Source: an uncultured Lachnoclostridium sp. (GTDB taxonomy: Bacteria; Bacillota; Clostridia; Lachnospirales; Lachnospiraceae). Taken from it: 64,000 bases of DNA. Positions 33,664 to 42,505 of this stretch are shown here, piece after piece. The DNA lies in assembly GCA_905212635.1 (NCBI GenBank), contig CAJMFH010000008.1:19636-83635 (forward strand). Direction: 5' to 3'. The notes under the pieces were generated by a model. It did no database searches and was not told the DNA's origin. It saw only the letters and a list, made by a program, of their open reading frames with translations. Position 1 is the first letter of the stretch. Every line of letters begins with the position of its first letter. Made by a program: the position numbers and the translations under genes.

Positions 33664-33837
33664 ATGGAATTTGAGATTGGCAATGTGATCAAGATGAAAA
33701 AGCCGCATCCGTGTGGGGAAAACCGGTGGGAAATTCTGCGGGTGGGCATGGATTTCCGGCTGAAATGCCAGGGGTGTGGGCGCCAGGTGATGGTTCCACG
33801 GAAAGTCGTTGAGAAAAATTTTAAAGGTTTCTTATAA
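33664..33837 (+). CDS. DUF951 family protein
   Basis: Small protein of 57 aa found in Firmicutes next to rpsF. Pattern: VIKMKKPHPCGENRW, then RLKCQGCGRQVMVPR. Its cysteines suggest a zinc knuckle. AGGAGAG lies upstream. It ends 8 bases before the rpsF promoter. The function is unknown; it is often near the mscS-rpsF region. Confidence 0.85.
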   Translation: MEFEIGNVIKMKKPHPCGENRWEILRVGMDFRLKCQGCGRQVMVPRKVVEKNFKGFL

Positions 33838-33844
33838 AAAAAAC

Positions 33845-33873
33845 TTGCTTTTGGAGAGAAATCATGGTAAAAT
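33845..33873 (+). promoter_or_regulatory. Promoter of rpsF-ssb-rpsR
   Basis: TTGCTT (33845-33850), 17-base spacer, TAAAAT (33868-33873). A leader of about 90 bases with a TCCTTG/CAGGGA hairpin follows. Confidence 0.6.
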
Positions 33874-33968
33874 AATAGTCCGTGATGTAAAAATCATAAT
33901 TCCTTGTTCTTTTCAGGGATTTATTCCCCTTGAGAAGAGCCAGAGACCAAAAGGAGGTGCAGGCAACT

Positions 33969-34256
33969 ATGAATAAGTATGAATTGGCTTTAGTTGTTAG
34001 TGCAAAAGTTGATGACGAAGTAAGAAATGCCACTGTCGAAAAAGCAAAAGAGTATATTACTACTTTCGGCGGTACGATTACAAACGTCGATGAATGGGGC
34101 AAGAAAAAACTTGCTTATGAAATTCAGAAGATGAATGAAGGCTTTTATTACTTTATTCAGTTCGACTCAGAACCAGATACACCTGGTGAAATCGAGCAGA
34201 GACTTCGCATTATGGACAACGTGCTTCGATACTTATGCGTAAAACAGGAAGCATAA
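33969..34256 (+). CDS. rpsF: 30S ribosomal protein S6
   Basis: Protein of 95 aa: MNKYELALVV, WGKKKLAYEIQKMNEGFYYFIQF and LRYLCVK are the S6 signature. AAGGAGG lies 10 bases before ATG 33969. It pairs with S18 on the small subunit. The operon rpsF-ssb-rpsR is universal in Firmicutes. Confidence 0.97.
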   Translation: MNKYELALVVSAKVDDEVRNATVEKAKEYITTFGGTITNVDEWGKKKLAYEIQKMNEGFYYFIQFDSEPDTPGEIEQRLRIMDNVLRYLCVKQEA

Positions 34257-34275
34257 GAAAAGGAGGAATCCTTCC

Positions 34276-34728
34276 ATGAATAAAGTAATTTTAATGGGTA
34301 ATTTAACGAGAGATCCTGAGATTCGTTATTCTCAGGGTGAGAATTCGTTGGCAATTGCTAGATTTAGTATTGCAGTAAACCGTAGATTTAGCCGTCAAGG
34401 CGATACCGATACCGACTTCTTTAACTGTACAGCATTTGGAAAGCAGGCGGAATTTGTTGAGAAATATTTCAAACAGGGTTCACGTATGCTGCTGACCGGT
34501 CGTGTGCAGAATGACAATTATACCAACAAAAATGGTGAGCGTGTGTATAGTGTTCAGATCATAGCAGAAGAGATTGAATTTGCAGAGAGAAAGAGCACAG
34601 CAGATGCCAATGCATCCCGCGGCGGATCCAATAATTTTGGTGGTGGAGCTCCGGAGCCGGCTATGGCAGCAGATGACGATTTTATGAACATTCCGGACGG
34701 AATTGAAGACGGTTTACCATTTAACTAA
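34276..34728 (+). CDS. ssb: Single-stranded DNA-binding protein
   Basis: Protein of 150 aa with the OB-fold (MNKVILMGNLTRDPEIRY, FFNCTAFGKQAEFVEKYF) and a C-terminal tail ending DGIEDGLPFN, a variant of the usual acidic tip DDDxPF. It lies between rpsF and rpsR. It protects ssDNA and recruits replication proteins by the tail. Confidence 0.97.
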   Translation: MNKVILMGNLTRDPEIRYSQGENSLAIARFSIAVNRRFSRQGDTDTDFFNCTAFGKQAEFVEKYFKQGSRMLLTGRVQNDNYTNKNGERVYSVQIIAEEIEFAERKSTADANASRGGSNNFGGGAPEPAMAADDDFMNIPDGIEDGLPFN

Positions 34729-34743
34729 AAGGAGGTAAATCAA

Positions 34744-35010
34744 ATGGCTTATAACAAGGGAAATGGTTCTGATTCTCCAATGAGAAGAAGAGGCCCTCGT
34801 AGAAGAAAAAAAGTATGTGCATTCTGTTCTGATAAAGAGCATGATTATATTGACTACAAAGATGTTGCAAAACTGAGAAGATACATGTCTGAGAGAGGTA
34901 AGATCCTTCCTCGTCGTATCACAGGTACATGTGCAAAACATCAGCGTGCTTTGACAGTAGCTATTAAACGTGCCCGTCACGTGAGCTTGATGCCATACAC
35001 ATTAGACTAA
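34744..35010 (+). CDS. rpsR: 30S ribosomal protein S18
   Basis: Protein of 88 aa, with KVCAFCSDKEHDYIDYKD, LRRYMSERGKILPRRITGTC and HQRALTVAIKRAR. The Cys pair in CAFC and C in GTCAKH is the zinc-binding type. An intrinsic terminator follows. Confidence 0.97.
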   Translation: MAYNKGNGSDSPMRRRGPRRRKKVCAFCSDKEHDYIDYKDVAKLRRYMSERGKILPRRITGTCAKHQRALTVAIKRARHVSLMPYTLD

Positions 35011-35021
35011 TTTGGATTTTC

Positions 35022-35066
35022 ATAAGCCCTTTGCAAGAGGAAACTTTTGCAGAGGGCTTATTTTTG
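35022..35066 (+). terminator. Intrinsic terminator after rpsR
   Basis: ATAAGCCCT (35022-35030) pairs with AGGGCTTAT, and the inner TTGCAA/TTTGCA can pair too, followed by TTTTTG. Confidence 0.8.
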
Positions 35067-35095
35067 TTGCTAAAAAAGTGGAATTGTGCTATAAT
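35067..35095 (+). promoter_or_regulatory. Extended -10 promoter of gdpP
   Basis: TTGCTA (35067-35072), 17-base spacer, TATAAT (35090-35095) preceded by TGC. Confidence 0.7.
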
Positions 35096-35113
35096 TTACG
35101 TTAGCATATTATC

Positions 35114-35194
35114 GTCAAACTTCGTTTGGTGACAAAGATAAAAGGAAGTGTGCTGAAGCACACGTAGGTCATCAAACTTCGTTTGGTGACAAAG
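35114..35194 (+). repeat. Leader of gdpP with duplicated hairpin
   Basis: The string TCAAACTTCGTTTGGTGAC plus AAAG occurs at 35115 and again at 35172, 57 bases apart. Each copy folds as CAAAC-TTC-GTTTG. Between them lies GTGTGC-TGAA-GCACAC (35148-35163). The three stem-loops occupy the leader and end 16 bases before the start codon. Confidence 0.6.
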
Positions 35195-35209
35195 CAAGGA
35201 GGAAGAGTA

Positions 35210-37264
35210 TTGAAGGGCAACCGAATTCAGGGAACGCTTCGCTCGTATTTGCGGTGGCCGCTTTTATTGACCCCGCTGCTTTTGGCGATGAACGTTCATA
35301 TTTATTTTGTGGATGTAAAAGCGGGAGCGGTTATGACAATTTACGTGCTTCTGTATACGATCATTGCATTTTTATTGTTGTATTATAAACGGGGACAGCT
35401 GTTAAAAGATATTGTGACATATGCGATCCGATTCAATAATACGACCAGACGGCTTGCAAATGATCTGGATATTCCGGTTTTGATCGCGGATTATGCCGGA
35501 AACTGCCTGTGGCATAATAAAAATTTTGACAAGCAGTTCTGTACCGGAGAGACATCGGGTAAATTTGCCGTAGATTCTGTGATTCCGAATCTTACGCCGG
35601 ATACGTATCCAAAAACGTATGAGCAGAATTCCGAGATTCATTTTCACAATGAGGATATATTTTATAAGGCAGTTATTCAGAAAGTAAATGTGGACAAGGT
35701 CGCGGAAGAGACAGGAAAAAATGCAGAGACGATGGGATTGGGAGATAATTTCTATGTGTTTTTTATTTACGACGAAACGGAGATTGTACATTATATTAAG
35801 GAAAATAATGAACAGCGTCTGGATGTCGGACTGCTTTACATTGATAATTATGACGAGTCGCTGGAGCAGGTGGATGAGGTGCGACGTGCCCTGCTGTCTG
35901 CATTGATTGATCGAAAGATCAATAAATATATGATGAAAATTGATGCGATTACGAAAAAACTGGAAAAAGACAAGTACATTTTTCTATTTAAACATAAATA
36001 TCTGTCGTACCTGCAAAATGATAAATTTTCTCTTTTGGATGATATTCGGACGATTAATTCCAGAGAGGAAAGTTCGATTACGATCAGTATGGGAATCGGT
36101 ACGCAGGGAGATACGTATAAGAAACGGCAGGAGTATTCCCGTACAGCGATTGATCTGGCACTTGCGCGCGGGGGCGATCAGGTTGTCGTTAAGACAAAGG
36201 ATAATCTGCTATACTATGGTGGAAAGAGCCGTCAGCAGGAGAAAAATACACGAGTAAAGGCACGGGTAAAGGCGCATGCACTCCGTGAATCCATTGAAGT
36301 TGCAGAACAGGTTATCATTATGGGCCACCGTCTGCCGGATGAAGATGCACTGGGAAGTGCCGTTGGTATTTACCGTATCGCGGATTCGCTTGGTAAACGG
36401 GCACACATTGTCATCAATAAAGTGTCAGCTTCTCTTCGTCCGGTTGTCAATATGCTGCTGGAAAATGGGGATTATCCGGAAGACTTTATTATCAGCGGAG
36501 AGACAGCAAAGGAAATTTTTACAGAGGGAACATTGCTTGTCATTGTGGATGTCAACCATGCTTCCTATACTGACGAGCCGGGACTTGTGACGATGGCATC
36601 CAGCCTTGTGGTGCTTGACCATCACCGCCAGTCCGGGGAATCCTTCCCGAATCCGACATTGTCCTACATCGAATCTTATGCTTCTTCGGCATGTGAGATG
36701 GTAGCGGAGATTTTGCAGTATGTCGGAGACGAAGTGAAATTGAAATCGTACGAAGCCGATGTAATGTACTCAGGAATTATGATAGATACCAATAATTTCC
36801 TCAATAAACCGGGCGTTCGTACATTTGAAGCGGTTGCTTTCCTGCGCCGCTGTGGAGCGGATATCAGCCGGATCCGAAAATTGCTCCGCTGTGATATTAA
36901 TGAATACAAGATCCGTGCGCAGGCAGTACAAAATACAGAAATATTTATGGAACATTATGCTATTGCACAGTGTGATGCCAATGGCTGTGAGTCGCCGACA
37001 ATCGTAGGAGCGAAGATTGCCAATGAACTTCTTGATGTGGACAAGATTAAAGCGACCTTTGTTCTGACCGAATACGAAGGAAAGGTGTATGTCAGCGCGA
37101 GATCGATCGATGAATTGAATGTGCAGATTGTTATGGAACGTCTCGGCGGTGGCGGGCATATTAACAGTGCCGGCACGCAGCTTGAAAATTGTACCCTTGC
37201 CGAAGGAGCTGAGATCATACGACAGACCTTGCTGCAAATGCAGCAGGATGGAGATCTGATATAG
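35210..37264 (+). CDS. gdpP: Cyclic-di-AMP phosphodiesterase GdpP
   Basis: Membrane protein of 684 aa that hydrolyses c-di-AMP. It has two transmembrane helices (about residues 15-65), a PAS-like domain, a degenerate GGDEF domain (about 165-305) and a DHH/DHHA1 phosphodiesterase. The metal motifs are DEDALGSA and D470-H471-H472; GGGGHINSAG is the DHHA1 signature. The start is TTG 35210 with GGAGG 8 bases upstream; upstream codons have no ribosome site and fall in the repeated hairpin. Neighbours rplI and dnaB follow as usual. Confidence 0.95.
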   Translation: MKGNRIQGTLRSYLRWPLLLTPLLLAMNVHIYFVDVKAGAVMTIYVLLYTIIAFLLLYYKRGQLLKDIVTYAIRFNNTTRRLANDLDIPVLIADYAGNCLWHNKNFDKQFCTGETSGKFAVDSVIPNLTPDTYPKTYEQNSEIHFHNEDIFYKAVIQKVNVDKVAEETGKNAETMGLGDNFYVFFIYDETEIVHYIKENNEQRLDVGLLYIDNYDESLEQVDEVRRALLSALIDRKINKYMMKIDAITKKLEKDKYIFLFKHKYLSYLQNDKFSLLDDIRTINSREESSITISMGIGTQGDTYKKRQEYSRTAIDLALARGGDQVVVKTKDNLLYYGGKSRQQEKNTRVKARVKAHALRESIEVAEQVIIMGHRLPDEDALGSAVGIYRIADSLGKRAHIVINKVSASLRPVVNMLLENGDYPEDFIISGETAKEIFTEGTLLVIVDVNHASYTDEPGLVTMASSLVVLDHHRQSGESFPNPTLSYIESYASSACEMVAEILQYVGDEVKLKSYEADVMYSGIMIDTNNFLNKPGVRTFEAVAFLRRCGADISRIRKLLRCDINEYKIRAQAVQNTEIFMEHYAIAQCDANGCESPTIVGAKIANELLDVDKIKATFVLTEYEGKVYVSARSIDELNVQIVMERLGGGGHINSAGTQLENCTLAEGAEIIRQTLLQMQQDGDLI

Positions 37265-37282
37265 AAAAACGGAGGTAATACG

Positions 37283-37729
37283 ATGGAAGTTATTTTATTA
37301 GAAGATGTAAAATCCCTTGGAAAAAAGGGAGAGGTAGTCAATGTAAACGATGGCTATGCAAGAAACCTTTTATTTAAGAAAAATCTCGGTATTGAGGCGA
37401 CCAAGCAGAACCTCAATGATCTGAAACTGCAAAAGCAGAATAATGATAAATTAGAGGCAGAACGATTGGAAGAAGCCAAAAAACTGGCGAAAGAGCTGGA
37501 ACAGAAAGAAGTTGTGCTTGCCATTAAAACCGGTTCCGACGGACGTGTGTTTGGATCTGTTTCGACAAAGGAAATTGCAGAAGCAGCGAAAGAACAGCTC
37601 GGATATGAACTGGATAAAAAGAAAATGCATCTGAAAGATGCGATCAAGAGCATAGGAACCTTTCATGTGCCGGTAAAACTTCATCCGAAAGTAACGGTGG
37701 AACTGAAAGTGGTAGTAAAGGAGAAATAA
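37283..37729 (+). CDS. rplI: 50S ribosomal protein L9
   Basis: Protein of 148 aa, with MEVILLEDVKSLGKKGEVVNVNDGYARNLL and a long connecting helix, then FGSVSTKEIAEA. Its N-terminal domain binds 23S rRNA. GGAGG precedes the ATG. It lies between gdpP and dnaB. Confidence 0.97.
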   Translation: MEVILLEDVKSLGKKGEVVNVNDGYARNLLFKKNLGIEATKQNLNDLKLQKQNNDKLEAERLEEAKKLAKELEQKEVVLAIKTGSDGRVFGSVSTKEIAEAAKEQLGYELDKKKMHLKDAIKSIGTFHVPVKLHPKVTVELKVVVKEK

Positions 37730-37735
37730 CACAGT

Positions 37736-39076
37736 ATGGAAGAACAGGTGATTAAAAAAATTCTTCCTCACAGTGCAGAAGCAGAGCAGTCTGTGATCGG
37801 AGCGATGATCATGGATCAGGAAGCAATTCTGACGGCGTCGGAGATCCTGACCTCGGATGACTTTTACAATCCACAGTTTCGTGCCCTTTATGATGCCATG
37901 CTGGCATTGTATCAGGAAGGAAAGCCAGTCGATCTGGTTACACTCCAGAATCGTCTGCAAGAGATGAATGTGCCGGCAGAACTTTGCAGTGTGGAATTTA
38001 TCAGCAATATCATTGCCGCGGTTCCGACCTCTGCCAATGTGAAATATTATTCCGAAATCGTACGTCAGAAAGCGGTTTTGCGTCGATTGATCCGGGTGAC
38101 GGAAGGCATTGCCAATGAGTGTTATCAGGATAATGAAAAACTGGAAGATATATTGGAACAGACCGAAAAACAAGTGTTTGATGTCGTACAGAACCGCGCA
38201 TCCAGTGATTTTGTGCCAATCCGTCAGGTGGCATTGGAAACGCTTGACAGTATTCAGAGTGCTGCAAAAAATGCAGGAGCAGTGACCGGAGTGTCTACCG
38301 GATTTTACGATCTGGATGCACGTACCGCCGGACTTCAGAAGTCGGATCTGATTCTGATTGCGGCTCGTCCGTCTATGGGAAAAACGGCATTTGTGTTGAA
38401 TATTGCGGAAAATGTAGCGATTAAAAACAACATAACGACGGTTATATTCAGTCTGGAAATGTCACGCGTACAGCTGGCAAAGCGTCTGATCTCGATGAAT
38501 TCCCATGTGGATTCACAGAAGATTCGTACGGGACAGCTGGAAGACCAGGAATGGCGGGATCTGACAGAAAGTACGGTTATCCTCGGAGAATCGGCACTCG
38601 TGATTGATGATACGCCGGGAATCAGCATTGCAGAACTCCGTTCCAAATGCCGCAAACTGAAACTTGAGAAAAATCTCGGACTTATTATTATCGACTACTT
38701 GCAGTTGATGTCAGGTTCGGGCGGAAATAAAAATGAATCCCGTCAGCAGGAAATTTCTGACATTTCCCGTTCACTGAAAGCGCTTGCCCGTGAAGTGGAC
38801 TGCCCGGTTATTGCCCTGTCTCAGCTGAGCCGTGCCGTGGAAAAGCGTGATGACAAACGACCGATGCTTTCGGATCTTCGAGAATCCGGAGCGATTGAGC
38901 AGGATGCCGACGTTGTAATGTTTATTTACCGGGATGAATATTATAATAAAGATTCGGACAGCAAAGGAATTACGGAGATTATTATCGGAAAACAGAGAAA
39001 TGGTCCAACGTGTACCGTACAGCTCAAGTGGCTGGCAGAACTGACGAAATTTGCCAATTTAGACATGAGATCCTAG
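37736..39076 (+). CDS. dnaB: Replicative DNA helicase DnaB
   Basis: Hexameric helicase of 446 aa, with the N-terminal primase-interacting domain (MEEQVIKKILPHSAEAEQSVIGAMI) and a RecA-like domain having Walker A ARPSMGKTAF (about residues 207-216), Walker B LGLIIIDYLQLM and SGAIEQDADVVMF. No intein is seen. It starts seven bases after rplI. Confidence 0.97.
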   Translation: MEEQVIKKILPHSAEAEQSVIGAMIMDQEAILTASEILTSDDFYNPQFRALYDAMLALYQEGKPVDLVTLQNRLQEMNVPAELCSVEFISNIIAAVPTSANVKYYSEIVRQKAVLRRLIRVTEGIANECYQDNEKLEDILEQTEKQVFDVVQNRASSDFVPIRQVALETLDSIQSAAKNAGAVTGVSTGFYDLDARTAGLQKSDLILIAARPSMGKTAFVLNIAENVAIKNNITTVIFSLEMSRVQLAKRLISMNSHVDSQKIRTGQLEDQEWRDLTESTVILGESALVIDDTPGISIAELRSKCRKLKLEKNLGLIIIDYLQLMSGSGGNKNESRQQEISDISRSLKALAREVDCPVIALSQLSRAVEKRDDKRPMLSDLRESGAIEQDADVVMFIYRDEYYNKDSDSKGITEIIIGKQRNGPTCTVQLKWLAELTKFANLDMRS

Positions 39077-39147
39077 AAAAAAGGATAATGGTGTCGAAGA
39101 CGGGAACGTTTTGTCAAACGGTTTTTAAAAAGAAAGAACGAAGAGAC

Positions 39148-39175
39148 TTGAAGTCCTTTCTCTTAATGTTATACT
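39148..39175 (+). promoter_or_regulatory. Promoter of the MerR-type gene
   Basis: TTGAAG (39148-39153), 16-base spacer, TATACT (39170-39175). Confidence 0.5.
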
Positions 39176-39223
39176 TGAACTAAGGGACAAGTATTCATTA
39201 AAGGAAAGGACTGATTTAATTTT

Positions 39224-39781
39224 ATGAAGGAACCGGTACAATTATGTTATACGATTTCAGAAGCAGCAAAAGTAATGGAAGTAGAACCGCATGTACTGCG
39301 CTATTGGGAAGAAGAACTGGGACTGGAGATCTCGCGAAATTCGATGGGGCACCGGATTTACACAGACGATGATCTGAAAACATTCCGATCAATCAAGCAG
39401 TTAAAGGCGAATCATATAGCGTTGAAAGAGATACGGCAGCAGATCGTGGTGTCCGGAGAAAAAACTCCGTTAAAAAAAGATGGTGAAAAAGAATTTTGTG
39501 GCGATAAAATGACACAATTTAAGACTATACTTTCTAATATCATAAAGGAAGCCATAAATGAGAATACCGGCGAACTGAGTTCGCAGATCAGCTCTCAGGT
39601 CTCAGATGATGTACGCAAGGAGATTGATTATCTCACGCGTATGCAGGAGGAAGAGCAGGAGGCACGGTTCAAGAAATTGGATGAAACCATTCGGACATTA
39701 CAAAAAGCAAGGCAGGAAGCTGCTATCGCATCGATGGAAGAAAAAAATTCAAAAAAGAAAAAACGTTTCTTTAAACGTTAA
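39224..39781 (+). CDS. MerR-type helix-turn-helix protein
   Basis: Protein of 185 aa with an N-terminal MerR HTH (YTISEAAKVMEVEPHVLRYWEEELG, then GHRIYTDDDLKTF). A long charged, coiled-coil C-terminal half (about residues 125-185) ends in a lysine stretch. No metal-binding cysteines are visible. The architecture recalls RacA-like chromosome-binding proteins more than metal sensors, but the role is not assigned. It is followed by a perfect palindrome. Confidence 0.7.
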   Translation: MKEPVQLCYTISEAAKVMEVEPHVLRYWEEELGLEISRNSMGHRIYTDDDLKTFRSIKQLKANHIALKEIRQQIVVSGEKTPLKKDGEKEFCGDKMTQFKTILSNIIKEAINENTGELSSQISSQVSDDVRKEIDYLTRMQEEEQEARFKKLDETIRTLQKARQEAAIASMEEKNSKKKKRFFKR

Positions 39782-39786
39782 GTAAA

Positions 39787-39810
39787 ATTTACGAAAAATT
39801 TTTCGTAAAT
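39787..39810. promoter_or_regulatory. Perfect 24-bp palindrome
   Basis: ATTTACGAAAAA followed directly by its inverted copy. It lies 23 bases before the -35 box of the secreted Big2 gene and just after the MerR-type gene. It could be an operator or a terminator without loop. Confidence 0.5.
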
Positions 39811-39833
39811 GGAGAATTTTTTGAGATAAGTGC

Positions 39834-39862
39834 TTGCATTCTCTTTGTTTAAATGTTATAAT
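39834..39862 (+). promoter_or_regulatory. Promoter of the secreted Big2 protein
   Basis: TTGCAT (39834-39839), 17-base spacer, TATAAT (39857-39862) with TGT before it (extended -10). Confidence 0.7.
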
Positions 39863-39932
39863 GTTTTCACAATATCGCCGTGCGTATTTGTCGGTTTTCA
39901 CAAATATGGACGCCAAAATTAAAGGAGGAAGA

Positions 39933-40868
39933 ATGTTTATGTTCTCAAAAGTATCAAAGAAAATTGTAGCAGCAACATTGGCAGTAGCAGTAACTGTTTC
40001 ATGCGCTAGCATTGCTGATACAAAAGATGCATCTGCAGCAGCTAAATTGAGCAAAAAATCACTCAGTATGACTGTTGGTGGAAAAGATGTTAAATTGACA
40101 GCAAGCGCAAAAGCAAAATGGTCTACAAGCAACAAACAGGTTGCAACTGTTAAAGGTAAAGGTAAAACCGGTACAGTTACAGCAGTAGGTAAAGGTTCTT
40201 GTACAATTACAGCGAAAGTTGGAAAAGAAAAACTTTCCTGTAAAGTTAAAGTAGCAGCAGCAAAAGCTGGTACAGTAATTTATGACCTTGCAAAAGAGAC
40301 AGGTTCTAATGCAGAGACCGGTGAGTCTTGGGCAGCACCTGTAAAATGTCCTTACAGCACATTCAAATACAGCAGCTTCTCTATTTGGCTCTGCCGTGCA
40401 ACATTCTATGATCCAGCAAACGGTGGTAAAGACTACAGAGGTAAAAAGATTAACTGTTCTGTAACTGTTAAGAACTCTGGTAAAAACGACCTTGCTGAAC
40501 TTGGATTCTGCTTCAACTACACAAAGGGCGGAAGCGACGGATCTTATCCATTTGCATTCCATGTAATCGACTCTAAACTGAGAGCTCAGATTGCTAAGAA
40601 AGCCGGAAAGAAATGGACTCTTGCTCAGGTTAAGAAAGACAAACAGCACAAACATGCAACAGTAAAAGAAGGAAAGATTAAGAAAGGTAAGACATATACT
40701 TACAACTTCTCTTTCGTAATCCCAGCTGATGCTATGAACGGTGACAAAGATTCCGAGACAGGTTTGAACTACCCAATCATGTTCTTCATTCCTAACTTGA
40801 AAGACAACTCACCATATCAGACAGGTGACCAGATCACAGTATTGAAAGCTAAATTTACTGTAGGTTAA
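39933..40868 (+). CDS. Secreted Big2-domain protein
   Basis: Exported protein of 311 aa. The signal peptide ends near DASAAA (about residue 34). A lysine-rich Big2-like domain follows (about 35-105: LSKKSLSMTVGGKDVKL, VATVKGKGKTGTVTAVGKGSCTITAKV). The second part (about 106-311) is an unrecognised beta-rich domain. AAGGAGG lies before ATG 39933. High use of favoured codons suggests strong expression. It shares the Big2 type with the CotH-like protein at 31-33 kb. Confidence 0.75.
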   Translation: MFMFSKVSKKIVAATLAVAVTVSCASIADTKDASAAAKLSKKSLSMTVGGKDVKLTASAKAKWSTSNKQVATVKGKGKTGTVTAVGKGSCTITAKVGKEKLSCKVKVAAAKAGTVIYDLAKETGSNAETGESWAAPVKCPYSTFKYSSFSIWLCRATFYDPANGGKDYRGKKINCSVTVKNSGKNDLAELGFCFNYTKGGSDGSYPFAFHVIDSKLRAQIAKKAGKKWTLAQVKKDKQHKHATVKEGKIKKGKTYTYNFSFVIPADAMNGDKDSETGLNYPIMFFIPNLKDNSPYQTGDQITVLKAKFTVG

Positions 40869-40902
40869 TGGATCAACCCGATATCATTTAAGAACATAAT
40901 CA

Positions 40903-40936
40903 AAGAGACTGTGCATAATGCACAGTCTCTTTTTTA
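40903..40936. terminator. Strong terminator between the Big2 gene and the GH13 gene
   Basis: AAGAGACTGTGCA (40903-40915) pairs with TGCACAGTCTCTT (40919-40931), followed by TTTTT. It can serve both strands. Confidence 0.9.
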
Positions 40937-40953
40937 AGTAAACAAGCCCGCTT

Positions 40954-42303
40954 TTATTTCGCTGGAATCCAGATCTCGCCGGAGCAAGCCGGAAGTGTGA
41001 TGTTTAACATTCCATTTTCCGATGCTGCGGTTTTGCCGGACAGCGCGCCGGTGTAAGAAGCAGCCGAAGCATTGCGGACGGAAAGAGGTGCTTCATTTTC
41101 GTCGTTATTTACCGTTACGATGACAGAAGCATCGTCTGTAGTACGGCTGAACGCATACTGGCGGTTTGTCAGTAAAAGTTCCTGATAACTTCCGTACGAT
41201 AATGCCTTTGTTTCCTGCCGCAGTTTGCCGAGCTTTGAGATAAGTTCCGCACGAGACAAAGCTTCTGGAACAGCATCAAAGTCGGAAAGTGTGAGATGCG
41301 GACGGAGCGAATCGTCGGATCCGTTTTCTTTTTTTCCTTCAATTCCAAATTCAGAACCGTAGTACAGGGAAGGGATTCCCGGCAAAGTATACAAAAGGAT
41401 ATGCACCGGTGTAAAATGTTCTTTTACATTCAGTTTTGTATAAATACGTTCCACATCATGGTTGTCTACAAAATTGTACAATTTCAGAGATTCCGAATGG
41501 TTTGATAACATCTGATGCAGATAATTGACCGTGTGGGCAATTTCAAAATAGTTGTGGTCGTTGTGACCGGAGAACAGTGCTTTGTGCAGCTGGTAGTTTG
41601 TGACTGAATGCAGCATATCACCGCCGACCCAGCGTCCGTAATCTCCGTGGATCACTTCGCCCATGAGCCAGAAATCCGGTTTTACGTCATTGGCAGTCTG
41701 ACGGAGTGCCTTCATAAAATCAAAATCCAGCACATCCGCAGCATCAAGGCGGATGCCATCAATGTCAAATTCACTCACCCAGAAACGGATCACATCACAG
41801 ATATAATCTTTAACAGCCGGATTACGCTGATTCAATTTCACAAGCAGATTGTAGCCGCCCCAGTTTTCGTAAGAAAAACCATCATTATATTCATTGTTAC
41901 CGCCAAAATTAACATTGCAGTACCAGTCAAGATAAGAGGAGGATTCGCGGTTTTTCAAAATATCCTGAAAGGCAAAAAAGTCGCGCCCGGTGTGATTGAA
42001 TACACCGTCAAATATAACATGCACATTTTTTTCGTGACAGCAGGCTACAAAATTTTTTAAATCTTCATTGGTGCCAAGGCGGCAGTCCAGTTTTTTATAA
42101 TCTGTAGTCTCATATCCGTGTCCGACAGATTCAAAGAGTGGACCGATATATAAGGCATTGCATCCGAGAGATACCAGATGGTCAACCCAGGGAAGGCAGT
42201 CATTCAGACGGTGTGAGACACCTTCGTACGTGTTTTGTTTTTCTGCACCACAAAGTCCAAGTGGATAAATGTGGTAAAAAATTGCTTCGTTATACCAAGC
42301 CAT
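40954..42303 (-). CDS. GH13 alpha-amylase family glucosidase
   Basis: Cytoplasmic (no signal) GH13 hydrolase of 449 aa. The conserved regions are DGVFNHTG (I), GIRLDAADVL (II, nucleophile Asp), LMGEVIHGDY (III, acid/base Glu) and FVDNHDVERI (IV). It has no N-terminal CBM34-like domain, so it resembles maltodextrin glucosidase or neopullulanase-like enzymes. ATG 42303 follows AAAGGAG; a longer frame opens at 42324 without support. It should cleave imported maltodextrins. It lies divergently from the ABC adaptor operon. Confidence 0.88.
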   Translation of the reverse strand: MAWYNEAIFYHIYPLGLCGAEKQNTYEGVSHRLNDCLPWVDHLVSLGCNALYIGPLFESVGHGYETTDYKKLDCRLGTNEDLKNFVACCHEKNVHVIFDGVFNHTGRDFFAFQDILKNRESSSYLDWYCNVNFGGNNEYNDGFSYENWGGYNLLVKLNQRNPAVKDYICDVIRFWVSEFDIDGIRLDAADVLDFDFMKALRQTANDVKPDFWLMGEVIHGDYGRWVGGDMLHSVTNYQLHKALFSGHNDHNYFEIAHTVNYLHQMLSNHSESLKLYNFVDNHDVERIYTKLNVKEHFTPVHILLYTLPGIPSLYYGSEFGIEGKKENGSDDSLRPHLTLSDFDAVPEALSRAELISKLGKLRQETKALSYGSYQELLLTNRQYAFSRTTDDASVIVTVNNDENEAPLSVRNASAASYTGALSGKTAASENGMLNITLPACSGEIWIPAK

Positions 42304-42435
42304 AATATTGTCTCCTTTTTCCAAAGTATTTCTGCCGGAATAATCTGGCAGACAATTTTATTATACTACATTTTGAGAAAAAAAGTGGTTTTAATTTCAT
42401 TTTAATTAAATTTGTTATAATTTTAATATCATAAT

Positions 42436-42464
42436 TTGTGTTTTGGCTTTTAGTGTGTTATACT
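42436..42464 (+). promoter_or_regulatory. Promoter of the adaptor-ABC transporter operon
   Basis: TTGTGT (42436-42441), 17-base spacer, TATACT (42459-42464). Confidence 0.55.
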
Positions 42465-42505
42465 AAAAAAAGAGAGTAACGTTATGATAGACAGGAGGAA
42501 AACAA

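Noticed and set aside
39152..39212. AGTCCTTTC/GAAAGGACT pair hiding the ribosome site of the MerR-type gene
   Set aside because: The left arm lies in the promoter upstream of the transcription start, so it would not be in the mRNA.
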